NCBI GenBank assembly: GCA_963752325.1
Contig: CAVVXU010000005.1
Location: forward strand, 248,001-312,000
Direction of reading: 5' to 3'
Origin: CAVTJL01 sp963752325
GTDB taxonomy: Bacteria; Pseudomonadota; Alphaproteobacteria; Geminicoccales; Geminicoccaceae
Length of the DNA: 64,000 nucleotides
Shown here: positions 29,309-39,559 of the stretch, piece by piece
Position numbering within the stretch: the first letter of the stretch is position 1
How the letters are laid out: the number at the start of each line of letters is the position of its first letter
Notes under the pieces: generated by a model
The model's database searches: none
What the model saw: the letters and a program-made list of their open reading frames with translations, nothing else
Told to the model about the DNA's origin: nothing
Translations under genes and position numbers: made by a program

Positions 29309-32021
29309 ATGACGCGAAGCGCCGAGCGTGATCAGGAGAAGGAGCCTGCGGACCGCGCCGCCAGCCCGATGATCGCCCAGTATCAGGCGCTGAAGGCAGC
29401 GCATCCGGACGCGCTCCTCTTCTATCGCATGGGCGATTTCTACGAGCTGTTCTTCGAGGATGCCTGCCGCGCCGCGCCGGCGCTCGACATCGCGCTCACC
29501 AAGCGCGGCCGCCACCAGGGCCAGGACATCCCGATGTGCGGCGTGCCGGTGCACAACGCCGAGACCTACCTGCACCGGCTGATCCGCAAGGGCTTCAAGG
29601 TCGCCATCTGCGAGCAGCTCGAGGACCCCGCCGCCGCCCGCAAACGGCCGGGGAAGTCCCTGGTCCGCCGCGATGTCGTGCGCATCGTGACGCCCGGCAC
29701 ACTGACCGAGGACGGCCTCCTCGAGGCCCGCCGCCACAACTACCTGGCGGCGCTCGCCCGCAGCCAGGCCGGCTTCGGGCTCGCCTGGGTCGACATCTCG
29801 ACGGGCGGTTTCTGGACCGAGGCGACCACGGCCGATGCCCTGCCGTCGCTGCTCGCGCGCGTCGATCCCGGCGAGCTCGTGACGGGCGAGCGGCTGGCCG
29901 CCGACCCCGGCCTGCGGCCAATTCTGGCCGAGCTGGGCGAGCGTGTGACCCTCGCCCGCGACCAGAGCTTCGACAGCGTCGCGGCCGAGCGGCGGCTGGC
30001 CGGCTTTCTGGGCGTCCAGGCGCTCGACGCGTTCGGCGCCTTCACGCGCGCCGAGATCGGCGCCGCCGGCGCTCTTCTCGACTATCTCGAGCTGACCCAA
30101 AAGGGGATGCTGCCGCGGCTCGGGCCTCCGGCCCGGATCGAGGCGGCCGACGTGCTGAGGCTCGATGCGGCCACGAGGCGCAACCTCGAGCTCGCGCAGA
30201 CGCTCTCGGGCGCGCGGGAGGGCAGCCTGCTCGCCGTGATCGACCGCACCGTCACGAGCGCGGGCGCAAGGCTGCTGGCGGACCGGCTGGCGGCGCCGCT
30301 GACGGTGGTGGAGCCGATCCGCGAGCGGCAGGATCAGCTCGAGGCCTTCGCGCTCGACCAGGAGCGACGCGACGCCCTGCGCGCGCTGCTGCGGCGCTGC
30401 CCCGATCTCGAGCGCGCGCTGTCCCGCCTGGCGCTGGGCCGTGGCGGCCCGCGCGATCTCCTGGCGATCGGCCACGGGCTGGAGCGCGCCCAGCGGGTGA
30501 GCGACCTCCTGGTCGAGGCGCCCGAGGCCCTCAAGGCGATCGTCCGCCGGCTGCCGAGGACGGATGCGCTACGAGAAAAGCTTCTGACGAGCCTCGTCGA
30601 GGAGCCCCCTCTCCTCGCCCGCGACGGCGGCTTCATCCGTGCCGGGCTCTCCGCCGAGCTGGACGAGCTTCGCCTGCTGCGCGATCAGGCGCGCCGCAAG
30701 ATCGCGGCGCTCGAGGCCGGCTACCGCGAGAGCACGGGCATCGCCTCGCTCAAGATCCGCCACAACAACCTGCTCGGCTACTATGTGGAGGTGTCGAGCG
30801 CGCAGCGGGCCAAGATCCCGGAGAGCTTCGTCCAGCGCCAGAGCATGGCCGGCGCCACGCGCTTCACCACCGTCGAGCTGGGCGACCTCGAGAGCCGGAT
30901 CGCGACCGCGGCGGAAAGCGCCCAGGCGCTGGAGCTCACCCTGTTCGAGGCGCTCGTGGGCGAGGTGGTCGGCGCCGCCGAGACGGTGGCCTCCACGGCG
31001 CATCTGCTGGCCGAGCTCGACGTCGCCGCCTCCCTGGCGGAGCTGGCGATCGCCCGTCGCTGGGTGAGGCCCCAGATCCTGGACGGTCTGGAGCTCGTCA
31101 TCGAGGAGGGCAGGCACCCGGTGGTCGAGGAGGCGCTGGCGCGCGAGCGGCAGCCTTTCGTGGGCAACGATCTCACGCTCGACGAGACGAGCCGCCTCTG
31201 GCTCCTGACCGGGCCCAACATGGCGGGCAAGAGCACCTTTCTGCGCCAGAACGCGCTCATCGTGCTGCTGGCGCAGATGGGCTCGTTCGTGCCCGCGCGC
31301 ACGGCGCGGATCGGCGTCGTCGACCGGCTCTTCTCGCGGGTCGGCGCCGCCGACGACCTGGCGCGCGGCCGCTCCACCTTCATGGTGGAGATGGTCGAGA
31401 CCGCGGCGATCCTCAATCAGGCGGGGCCGCAGAGCTTCGTCATCCTGGACGAGATCGGGCGCGGCACCGCCACCTATGACGGGCTCTCCCTGGCCTGGGC
31501 GGTGGTCGAGCATCTGCACGAGATCAACCGCTGCCGCGGGCTCTTCGCCACCCACTATCACGAGCTTACCGCGCTCGCGGCCAAGCTGCCGGGCCTCGCC
31601 CCCCACACCATGCGGGTCAAGGAGTGGCAGGGGGACGTCGTCTTTCTCCACGAGGTGGCACAAGGCACCGCGGACCGATCCTATGGCATCCACGTGGCGA
31701 GGCTGGCGGGCCTGCCACAGGCGGTGACGGAGCGGGCGAGCGAGGTGCTGCAGCGCCTCGAGGCCGGCGAGGCGAGCTCGGCGCCGGCAGCTCTGGCCGA
31801 TGATCTGCCGCTCTTTGCCGCCGCCCTGCGCAAGCCCCCGGCAGAGGTGACATCGACCGGCCCCTCGCCCCTGGAGGCAGCACTGCGCAACGTGGCAGCC
31901 GGACGACCTCAGCCCGAGGGCTGCCCTCGATCTGCTCTACGAGCTCAAGCGGCTCTCGTCCCGGGTGACAGCGCGGAAGGCGGCTAGGGGTTGCCCGAGA
32001 TCGTCGGAGACTGGACTATAG
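29309..32021 (+). CDS. mutS: DNA mismatch repair protein MutS, frameshift near 31893
   Basis: About 903 residues. The mismatch-binding domain has 'FYRMGDFYELFFEDA' (Phe-x-Glu mismatch wedge), the connector and clamp domains follow, and the ATPase domain has Walker A 'GPNMAGKST', 'RGRSTFMVEM', Walker B 'VILDEIGRGT' and 'ATHYHELT'. One extra base near 31893 shifts the last ~40 codons. In the corrected frame the C-terminus reads 'PDDLSPRAALDLLYELKRL', the normal MutS tail, so the shift is probably an error. ATG 29309 gives the usual start before 'ASPMIAQYQALK'. Confidence 0.95.
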
Positions 32022-32028
32022 TGACGGC

Positions 32029-32573
32029 ATGCAAGACCCGCTCAAGCTCGCCCGCCGCGCTCTTTGGGGCCTGATCCTGGCCTGTCGCCGGATCAGCCGC
32101 CATCGCCGCGCCCAGCGACCCGGCGGCACTTCAAAGCTTCGATCGCTTCGCCCGGCAGATCGGCCCCTTCTGCGCCGTGGGGCCCGCGCGCGCCTGCTTC
32201 ACGCGCAGCTTCGCCTACGCCGATACGGACCATGACGGAACCCTGTCGTTGGAGGAGGTCCAGCGCATGCAGAGCCTCGTCAACGACTGGGCGCTGGCCA
32301 ACCAGGGCTCGCTCGCCGAGCCGGACCGACGCGGGCTGATGCTCGGGCTCCTGGCGCTCCAGCTCGTGGGGCTTGACCAGCTCTTCGCCAGCTACGACGT
32401 CAACCACGACGGAAAGCTGACGCCGGCGGAGCTGACCGCGGACATCCGGCTCGACGATCGGCCGCTGCCGCGAGCTGATCCAGGACCGCCAGGCGATCGA
32501 CTGGCCTCAGTCGAAGGCGCGGCTCGGGCCTGCGGCGTTCCTGCTGAACGGGCTCGATCCGGCAGCCGGTTGA
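32029..32573 (+). CDS. Exported EF-hand calcium-binding protein, two frameshifts
   Basis: About 180 residues once frames are joined. The N-terminus 'LARRALWGLILA' followed (after a shift near 32100) by 'AAIAAPSDPAALQSF' is a signal peptide. Two EF-hand loops follow: 'DTDHDGTLSLEE' and 'DVNHDGKLTPAE', each with the Asp/Asn/Asp ligand pattern and closing Glu. A second shift near 32465 leads to the tail 'ELIQDRQAIDWPQSKARLG'. It lies just after mutS and before ftsH on the same strand. Confidence 0.65.
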
Positions 32574-32648
32574 GGGCGCCGCAACACCAGGCGATTGGCG
32601 GCCTCCGGCCGGCCGCCCGTCGTCCGACAGCTCGAGGAACGCCCGCCG

Positions 32649-34496
32649 ATGGAAACGAAGCATCAATGGCACATCTGGTACGTGATCGGCGCCGTTCTGC
32701 TGCTCCTGCTGGTGCAGGACTGGATGACCGAGGCGCGGCCAGACCGAGGTGGTGCCCTACAACCAGTTCGAGACCTTCCTCAAGGAGGGTGACGTCGAGC
32801 AGGTGACGGTCAACCAGCAGTATATTACCGGCACCTTCAAGAAAGCGCGCGACGGCAAGACCCAGTTCCTCACGCCGAGAATCGACCCCCAGCTCGCCCA
32901 GCAGCTCTCCAAATACGACGTCAAGTTCATCGGGACGGCCGAGAACACCTTCCTTCGCTCGTTGCTCTCCTGGATCGTGCCGATCGTCATCTTCTTCGCG
33001 ATATGGATGTTCTTCTTCCGCAAGTTCGCCGACAAGCAGGGTCTCGGCGGCTTCATGTCGGTCGGCAAGTCGAAGGCCAAGATCTACGTCGAGAAGGACA
33101 CCAAGGTGACCTTCAAGGACGTGGCCGGCATCGACGAGGCCAAGGACGAGCTTCAGGAGATCGTCGAGTTCCTGAAGGACCCCAAGTCCTACAGCACGCT
33201 CGGCGCGCGCATGCCCAAGGGCATCCTGCTGGTGGGCCCGCCGGGCACCGGCAAGACGCTGCTGGCCAAGGCCGTGGCCGGCGAGGCCGGGGTGACCTTC
33301 TTCTCGATCTCGGGCTCGGAGTTCGTCGAGATGTTCGTGGGCGTCGGCGCCGCCCGCGTGCGCGATCTCTTCGAGCAGGCACGCGAAGGCCGCTCCCGCC
33401 ATCATCTTCATCGACGAGCTGGACGCGCTGGGCCGGGCCCGCAGCCCCTTCGGCCAGCCCGGCGGCAATGACGAGCGCGAGCAGACCCTGAACCAGCTCC
33501 TGACCGAGCTCGACGGCTTCGATCCCTCCGAGGGCGTCGTCCTGCTGGGCGCCACCAACCGTCCGGAGATCCTCGACCCGGCCCTGCTGCGCGCCGGCCG
33601 CTTCGACCGGCAGATCCTGGTCGACCGCCCGGACAAGCGGGGCCGCCAGGCAGATCCTCGAGGTGCATGTCCAGAAGGTGAAGCTCGACGCCGAGGTCGA
33701 TCTCGACCAGGTGGCAGCGCTCACGACGGGCTTCTCCGGCGCCGATCTCGCCAATCTCGTGAACGAGGCGGCGCTGCTGGCGACGCGGCGCAAGGGCACG
33801 GCGATCACCCTCGACGACTTCACGCGCGCGATCGAGCGCATCGTCGCCGGCCTGGAGAAGCGCAACCGGCTCCTCAATCCCAAGGAGCGCACGATCGTCG
33901 CCTATCACGAGATGGGCCACGCGCTGGTCGGCATGGCCCTGCCCGGTGAGGATGTCATCCACAAGGTCTCGATCATCCCGCGCGGCGTCGGTGCGCTCGG
34001 CTACACCATCCAGCGCCCGACCGAGGACCGCTTCCTGATGACCAAGGAGGAGCTCGAGGACAAGATCGCCGTCATCCTGGGTGGCCGGGCGGCCGAGAAG
34101 CTGGTCTTCAACCACCTCTCGACCGGTGCCTCGGACGATCTCGTGCGCGCGACCGACATCGCGCGCAGCATCGTCGCCCGCTACGGCATGGACGAGAAGC
34201 TGGGCTCGGTCGCCTACGACAGCGAGCGCAGCCCCTTCCTCCAGCCCAGCCCCGGCCAGTCCTATCTCGAGCGGCGCTTCAGCGAGGACACCGCGCGGGA
34301 GATCGACCTCGCGGTCCGCAGGATCATCGATGCGCTGTCCGACCGCACGCTGCGGATTCTCGAGGAGAACCGCGGCGTGCTCGAGCGCTGTGCCAAGCGG
34401 CTCCTCGAGGTCGAGACGCTGGATCAGCCCCAGCTGATCGAGCTGACCAAGGACCTCCGCCACGAGAAGCACGCGATGTCGGTGGCGGCCAAGTAG
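32649..34496 (+). CDS. ftsH: ATP-dependent zinc metalloprotease FtsH, three frameshifts
   Basis: About 615 residues. Membrane segments near residues 8-25 and 105-125 flank the periplasmic part. The AAA domain shows 'FKDVAGIDEAKDEL', Walker A 'GPPGTGKT', pore loop 'FVEMFVGVGAARVRDLF', Walker B 'IIFIDELDALG' and the second region of homology 'LLRAGRFDRQ'. The protease domain has 'YHEMGHALVG': the zinc motif is HEMGH instead of the common HEAGH. Frames change near 32735, 33395 and 33650, all in conserved regions, which argues for sequencing errors. The overall type resembles the accessory FtsH copy of alphaproteobacteria (inference). Confidence 0.85.
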
Positions 34497-34523
34497 GGCG
34501 CCGAGCGGCTGGGTGAGGAGCTG

Positions 34524-35675
34524 ATGGCGTACGAGCTGGCCGCGACGCCGCGGATCGTCCACGCGGAGCATGCCCTCGACCGGCTGGGTCCGCTGGCCAA
34601 GGAGCTGGCCGCCGACGCCAAGGCGGTGTTACTCGTGGCCGATCCCGGCCTTCGGCCCGGCGGGCTGACCGAGCGGGCCGTGCGTGCGCTCGAGACGGCC
34701 CATCTGTCGGTCATCGTCTTCGAGGCCTTCAAGAGCGATCCCTCGGCCGCGCAGGCGGACGCCGCCGCCGCCATCGCGCGCGAGCAGAAGGTGGGGCTGG
34801 TGGTGGCGCTGGGCGGCGGCTCGGCCCTCGACGTCGGCAAGACGGTGGCCGCCATCGCCCCGGCCAGCGAGCCCGCTGCCCACTACGCGCTCTGCGCCAA
34901 CCCGCTGCCATCCGGGCCGCTCCCCAGGATCTGCGTGCCGACCACGGCCGGAACCGGCTCCGAGACGACGCGAACCACCGTCCTGACCCTCGCCGACGGG
35001 GCCAAGGCCTGGCTTTGGGGCGACACGATGAAGGCCGACCTCGTGGTCCTCGACCCGACGGCCTGCGTCGGCCTGCCTCCTGCCCTGACCGCAGCCACCG
35101 GCATCGACGCGCTTGTCCATGCCCTCGAGGCGTGCACCAACGGCAACGCCTCACCGGCCAACGACGTCTACGCGCACGCCGCAATCAGGCTCGTCGTCCA
35201 GAGCCTGCGGCGCGCGGTCGAGGTGCCGGACGATCTCGAGGCGCGCAGCGCCATGCTGCTGGCCGCCGCGCTCGCGGGCATCGCCATCGACAATGCCGGC
35301 ACGGCCATCGCCCACAACATCGGGCATGCCCTGGCCTCCCTGAGGCCGATCCACCATGGCCGCGCCGTCGGGCTGGCGATGCTGGCCTCGCTGCCCTGGA
35401 ACATCCTGGACGATGACGGGCGCTTCGCCCGCGCGGCGGTGGCCATGGGCGAGAGCGGCAGCGCCTCCGCCCTGCCGGAGGCCTTCGAGCGCCTGCTGCG
35501 CCAGGTCGGGGTGAAGGTGTCGCTGGGCGGGGAAGGCTTCGACGAGCTCACCGCCGAGCAGCTCGCGGCGCAGATGGCACGACCCGAGAACGTGGCCATG
35601 CTGCGCTCCAACCGCCGACAGGCGGGCGAGCAGGATCTCCTCGAGCTCGCGAGGAGGGTGCTCACCCAGGCCTGA
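34524..35675 (+). CDS. Iron-containing alcohol dehydrogenase
   Basis: 383 residues, Fe-ADH (group III) family. Dinucleotide-binding 'ALGGGSALDVGKTVA', 'PTTAGTGSETT' and metal-site segments 'GIDALVHALEACTN' and 'IAHNIGHALAS' are present. It oxidises an alcohol or reduces an aldehyde or keto acid with NAD(P). The substrate cannot be inferred. It starts 27 bases after ftsH, so read-through expression is possible. Confidence 0.9.
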   Translation: MAYELAATPRIVHAEHALDRLGPLAKELAADAKAVLLVADPGLRPGGLTERAVRALETAHLSVIVFEAFKSDPSAAQADAAAAIAREQKVGLVVALGGGSALDVGKTVAAIAPASEPAAHYALCANPLPSGPLPRICVPTTAGTGSETTRTTVLTLADGAKAWLWGDTMKADLVVLDPTACVGLPPALTAATGIDALVHALEACTNGNASPANDVYAHAAIRLVVQSLRRAVEVPDDLEARSAMLLAAALAGIAIDNAGTAIAHNIGHALASLRPIHHGRAVGLAMLASLPWNILDDDGRFARAAVAMGESGSASALPEAFERLLRQVGVKVSLGGEGFDELTAEQLAAQMARPENVAMLRSNRRQAGEQDLLELARRVLTQA

Positions 35676-35714
35676 GGCGAGGGCGGAGCGGCCCCGCCGT
35701 CGCACGAGCCTCGC

Positions 35715-36590
35715 TCATCGCAGGAGAGATGCGAAGGCGTCCGCCGCCTTGGTGCGGTAGCGCTCCTTGTGCCAGAGCATGCGAAAGCGCCGGTCCGGGA
35801 GCTTGTAGGAGACCTCGACGAGCCGGCCCGCCAGCAGCGCCGCGTGCGCGACGTGCTCCGACAGCGCTGCGACGCCTGCGCCCGCCTCCGTTGCCGCGAG
35901 AACGGCCTCGTTCGACGGCAGGGTCATCGCCACCTCGAGCCCGGCCGGATCGCAGCCGGCCGAGGTGAGCGCCGCCTCGAGACTGGAGCGCGTGCCGGAT
36001 CCCCGCTCGCGCATCACCCAGGGGCCGGCCAGGAGCTCGGCGGCGCTGGGCCCGAGGCGGACGGCCCAGGCATGGTCAGGATGCACGAGAAGGACGAGGC
36101 GGTCGCTGCCGACCTGCTCCTGCGCGAGCGCGCCGTGCTCGATCTCACCTTCGACGAGGCCGAGCTCGGCGACACCTTCCAGCACGGCCTGAGCCGCCTC
36201 CTCGGTGTTGCCGATCGAGACGTCAAGCTCGATCCCCGGATGGCGCTGGTGGAAGCGCACGAGGCGCTGCGGCAGCCAGTAGCTGGCGATCGTCTGGCTG
36301 GCGAAGATGGCGAGCCGCCCGCGCCTGAGCGCACCCATGTCGGTCAGCGCGACCTCGGCCAGCTCCGCCCGTGCGAGCACGGCCCTTGCCTCGCCCAGGA
36401 AGGCTCGCCCGATCTCGTTGAGCACGACCCCGCGCCCGACGCGATCGAAGAGCCGGACATCGTGGCGCTGCTCGAGCGCCGCGATGGCGTTGCTGACGGC
36501 CGATTGCGTCAGATTGAGGGCGCGTGCGGCCGCGGTGACGTGCTGGCGCTCCGCCACGGCCACGAAGATGCGCAGCTGGTCCAGCGTCAA
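35715..36590 (-). CDS. LysR-family transcriptional regulator
   Basis: 291 residues. The N-terminal winged helix has 'LRIFVAVAERQHVTAAARAL' and 'LTQSAVSNAIAALEQRH', and the C-terminal part is a periplasmic-binding-like effector domain. It is divergent from the YeiH-type membrane protein with 98 bases between them, the classical LysR arrangement, so it probably controls that gene (compare YeiE/YeiH). Confidence 0.9.
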   Translation of the reverse strand: MTLDQLRIFVAVAERQHVTAAARALNLTQSAVSNAIAALEQRHDVRLFDRVGRGVVLNEIGRAFLGEARAVLARAELAEVALTDMGALRRGRLAIFASQTIASYWLPQRLVRFHQRHPGIELDVSIGNTEEAAQAVLEGVAELGLVEGEIEHGALAQEQVGSDRLVLLVHPDHAWAVRLGPSAAELLAGPWVMRERGSGTRSSLEAALTSAGCDPAGLEVAMTLPSNEAVLAATEAGAGVAALSEHVAHAALLAGRLVEVSYKLPDRRFRMLWHKERYRTKAADAFASLLR

Positions 36591-36606
36591 CCAACCAATC
36601 TCCCAG

Positions 36607-36621
36607 AACGATCAATTCGTT
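36607..36621. promoter_or_regulatory. Candidate LysR operator between divergent genes
   Basis: A 5-5-5 inverted repeat AACGA-TCAAT-TCGTT lies 17 bases upstream of the LysR start, inside a locally AT-rich stretch (36610-36640). Size and position fit an autoregulatory LysR site, but a 5-bp arm is weak evidence. Confidence 0.3.
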
Positions 36622-36688
36622 CATAATAATCCGTTGGATCGATGTCGAGCACCGGCTCAGGTTCCGCGGGACCAGCTCAAGGTGCCCC

Positions 36689-37816
36689 ATGACCCTTATC
36701 GCCTATGCTCCATCCGCCACGCCGACGCTCCTGGATCGCATCCGATCGGCGCACGGCTCCTCTCTCCGATGGGCAGGGCGGGTGCTTCCCGGCGTTGCGC
36801 TCTGTCTCTCGGTAACTATCGCGGCATCCGTCCTGGAGATGGCCGAGCGAAGGCTGGTCGGCGCCGCCTGGCTCGAGAGCCTCGTGCTCGCCATTCTGGT
36901 CGGCACGGCGGTGCGCACGGCCTGGAGCCCCAGCCATCGCTACCGATCTGGCATCAGCTTCAGTGCCAAGACGCTGCTGGAGATCGCCGTCGTGCTGCTC
37001 GGCGCGTCCGTCAGCGCCCAGACGGTCCTGGCCGCAGGCCCGGGCCTGCTCCTCGGCATCGCCGGCGTGGTCGTGATGGCCATCGGCGCCAGCTACGGGC
37101 TCGGCCGGCTGCTCGGGCTCTCGAGCCGGCTGGCGACGCTCGTCGCCTGCGGCAACTCCATCTGTGGCAACTCGGCGATCGCCGCGGTGGCGCCTGTGAT
37201 CGGCGCGGATGGGGAGGATGTCGCGGCCTCGATCGCCTTTACCGCCGTGCTGGGCGTGGTCGTGGTGCTCTGCCTGCCGCTCCTCGTGCCGCTGCTGCAC
37301 CTGAGCGCCGTGCAGTATGGGGCACTCGCCGGCCTCACGGTCTATGCGGTGCCGCAGGTGCTGGCGGCGACCGCGCCGGTGGGCCCCGTGGCGGTCCAGC
37401 TGGGCACGCTCGTCAAGCTCGTGCGCGTCTTGATGCTGGGCCCAGTGGTGCTGGGCCTATCGCTGCTGACCCGGCGGCTGCGCGACGAGCCGGACGAGGC
37501 GTCGCCGCACATGACGGCCGGCGACCGGCCGGCGCCGGGCAGGCTGCCGCTGCACAAGCTCGTGCCCTGGTTCATCGTGGGCTTTCTTCTCCTGGCAGCG
37601 CTGCGCTCGGCCGGGCTGGTGCCCGAGGCGGCGCTCGGCCCGACGGCCACCGTCGCCAACCTTTTGACCGTGGTCTCGATGGCGGCGCTGGGTCTTTGCA
37701 CCGATCTGCGCACCGTGGCCCGCGCCGGCGGCCGCGTGACCATCGCCGTCACCTTGTCCCTGCTGGTGCTGGGCGCGATCAGCCTAACCCTGATCCACCT
37801 GCTGGGGCTCGCCTGA
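36689..37816 (+). CDS. YeiH/UPF0324-family membrane protein
   Basis: 375 residues with about ten membrane segments. Conserved blocks 'LGASVSAQTVLAAGPG', 'LVACGNSICGNSAIAAVAPVIGA' region and 'TVVSMAALGLCTDLRTV' mark the UPF0324 (Cons_hypoth698) family. The function is not firmly known, and sulfite or similar anion efflux has been suggested for relatives. Paired with a divergent LysR regulator. Confidence 0.85.
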   Translation: MTLIAYAPSATPTLLDRIRSAHGSSLRWAGRVLPGVALCLSVTIAASVLEMAERRLVGAAWLESLVLAILVGTAVRTAWSPSHRYRSGISFSAKTLLEIAVVLLGASVSAQTVLAAGPGLLLGIAGVVVMAIGASYGLGRLLGLSSRLATLVACGNSICGNSAIAAVAPVIGADGEDVAASIAFTAVLGVVVVLCLPLLVPLLHLSAVQYGALAGLTVYAVPQVLAATAPVGPVAVQLGTLVKLVRVLMLGPVVLGLSLLTRRLRDEPDEASPHMTAGDRPAPGRLPLHKLVPWFIVGFLLLAALRSAGLVPEAALGPTATVANLLTVVSMAALGLCTDLRTVARAGGRVTIAVTLSLLVLGAISLTLIHLLGLA

Positions 37817-37940
37817 GCGGGGACCACCGCCCTCTTCCGGCACGCGTTCCTTGATCGCCGCCACAGCTTGCGGTCTATCGCTGCAACCGGCCCGGTGGGA
37901 GAACGCCCATCGGGCCCGGTGCTGCCGGAAGGAGCCTCGC

Positions 37941-39053
37941 ATGGCGCGCATCACCGCAATCGAGATCACCCAGCACCGGCTGCAATTCGACACGCCGTTT
38001 CACGCCAGCTGGGACACCCGGCCGCGCACCTTCTGGGATGCCACCATCGTGCGGGTGCATGCCGACAACGGCATGACCGGCATCGGCTCGGGCGACCTGA
38101 TGGTGGGCTTCGCCGGCCACGAGAATCTGTTCGTCGGCCAGGACGCGCTGGCGCTCGAGCGGCACTATCGCGTCCTCTCCCACATCGGCTTCCACTATGG
38201 CCGCTGCTGGCCCCTCGACCTCGCCCTTTGGGATCTCGCGGGCAAGATCGCCGGCCTGCCCTGCTGGCAGCTCCTGGGCGGGCTGAGCGACCGGGTGCGG
38301 GCCTATGCCTCCTCGGGCACGCTGCGCGATCCGGCACGGATGGCCGATGTCGCCGCCTTCTATCTCGAGCGCGGGTTCCCGGCGATGAAGGTGCGTTTTC
38401 ACCGCGGCGACTGGCGGGACGACATCAAGGCGCTCGAGGCGGTGCGCGCCCGGGTGGGCGACCGGCTGGAACTGATGGTCGACTGCAACCAGGGCTGGCG
38501 GATGCCCTGGGACACCGCGGCCCCCTGGAGCCTCAAGGACGCGCTGGTCGTCGCCCGGGAGCTCGAGCGGCTGGGCGTCTACTGGATGGAGGAGCCGCTG
38601 CATCGCGCCGACCGGGCGGGCATGCGGGCACTCCGCCAGGCCACCGGCGTGCGCATCGCCGGCGGCGAGATGACCCGCGAGCTGCACGAGTTCCGCGACC
38701 TCATCGGCGAAGGCTGCCTCGACGTGCTGCAGCCGGATGCGGCGCTGGTGGGCGGCATCACCGGGCTCAGGCGCGTCGCCTACATGGCGCAGGAGCACAA
38801 TCTCGTCTTCACGCCCCACACCTGGACCAACGGCATGGGCGTGATGGCCAACGCCCAGCTCACCGCGGGCGTGGCCGACGCGCCCTGGCTCGAGTTCCCC
38901 TGGGACCCGCCAGAATGGGACCTGGACCGGCGCGACTACATGATGGCCGAGCCGCTCCGCGTCGACGAGCAGGGCTGGATCAGCCTGCCCGAGACGCCGG
39001 GCATGGGGTACGCCCTCGACGAGGAGCGGCTGGCCGCGACACGGACCCTCTGA
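37941..39053 (+). CDS. Enolase-superfamily (mandelate racemase type) dehydratase
   Basis: 370 residues. The N-terminal capping domain is followed by a TIM barrel with the metal ligands in 'LMVDCNQGW' (Asp), 'YWMEEPLHRAD' (Glu) and 'RIAGGEMTREL' (Glu), and the general-base His in 'FTPHTWTNGMG'. The second-strand base motif reads 'AMKVRFHRGD', Lys-x-Arg instead of Lys-x-Lys, so acid-sugar dehydration using the His is more likely than racemisation (inference). ATG 37941 has a ribosome site (GGAAGGAG). Confidence 0.85.
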   Translation: MARITAIEITQHRLQFDTPFHASWDTRPRTFWDATIVRVHADNGMTGIGSGDLMVGFAGHENLFVGQDALALERHYRVLSHIGFHYGRCWPLDLALWDLAGKIAGLPCWQLLGGLSDRVRAYASSGTLRDPARMADVAAFYLERGFPAMKVRFHRGDWRDDIKALEAVRARVGDRLELMVDCNQGWRMPWDTAAPWSLKDALVVARELERLGVYWMEEPLHRADRAGMRALRQATGVRIAGGEMTRELHEFRDLIGEGCLDVLQPDAALVGGITGLRRVAYMAQEHNLVFTPHTWTNGMGVMANAQLTAGVADAPWLEFPWDPPEWDLDRRDYMMAEPLRVDEQGWISLPETPGMGYALDEERLAATRTL

Positions 39054-39216
39054 CAGGGCTCGCAGCGGCTTTCTGTCGCAGCACCGGTGCCGGCTCGTCG
39101 CCCGCTTCGTTGTATTAATCTAGAATAACTCGAAAAGATAACGGTTGCCGAACGGTTCTCCCAAGCTAAGGTCGCGCTTCGTCGCCTCACTGGTCGAACA
39201 ATGATGAGCCTTTGGA

Positions 39217-39555
39217 ATGCGCAGCACTGCCGTGCTCGTTCTCGCTTGTGGCCTGCTCGCAATGGGAGCCGTGTCGGGCGCCGCGGATCAGCCGACCTCC
39301 TTTGACCTCACTATCAAGGATCATCGGTTCGAGCCGGCTGAGCTGCACGTGCCCGCCAACAAGCGAATCGAGCTGACCGTCAAGAACGCGGATCCGACAC
39401 CGGAAGAATTCGAGAGTCACGCGCTCAAGGTCGAGAAGATCATAGCCGGCGGCTCGTCTGCCATCGTGCGTCTGCGCGCGATGGAGCCCGGCCGCTACGA
39501 GTTCGTCGGTGAGTATCACGAAGATACGGCCAAGGGCACGATCGTCGCGGAGTAG
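39217..39555 (+). CDS. Periplasmic cupredoxin-like protein
   Basis: 112 residues: signal peptide ending near 'SGAAD', then a cupredoxin_1-type fold 'FDLTIKDHRFEPAELHVPAN' to 'YEFVGEYHEDTAKGTIV'. The usual type-1 copper Cys and Met are absent from the C-terminal loop, where Glu/His/Asp residues are present instead. The stop is 4 bases before the FTR1 permease start. Such pairs form the periplasmic partner and permease of Ftr-type iron uptake, where the small protein helps oxidise or deliver iron (inference). Confidence 0.8.
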   Translation: MRSTAVLVLACGLLAMGAVSGAADQPTSFDLTIKDHRFEPAELHVPANKRIELTVKNADPTPEEFESHALKVEKIIAGGSSAIVRLRAMEPGRYEFVGEYHEDTAKGTIVAE

Positions 39556-39559
39556 CAAG

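Noticed and set aside
32064..32339. Alternative frame over the EF-hand gene
   Set aside because: The EF-hand loops lie in another frame, and this one is Pro/Arg/Ser-rich without motifs.
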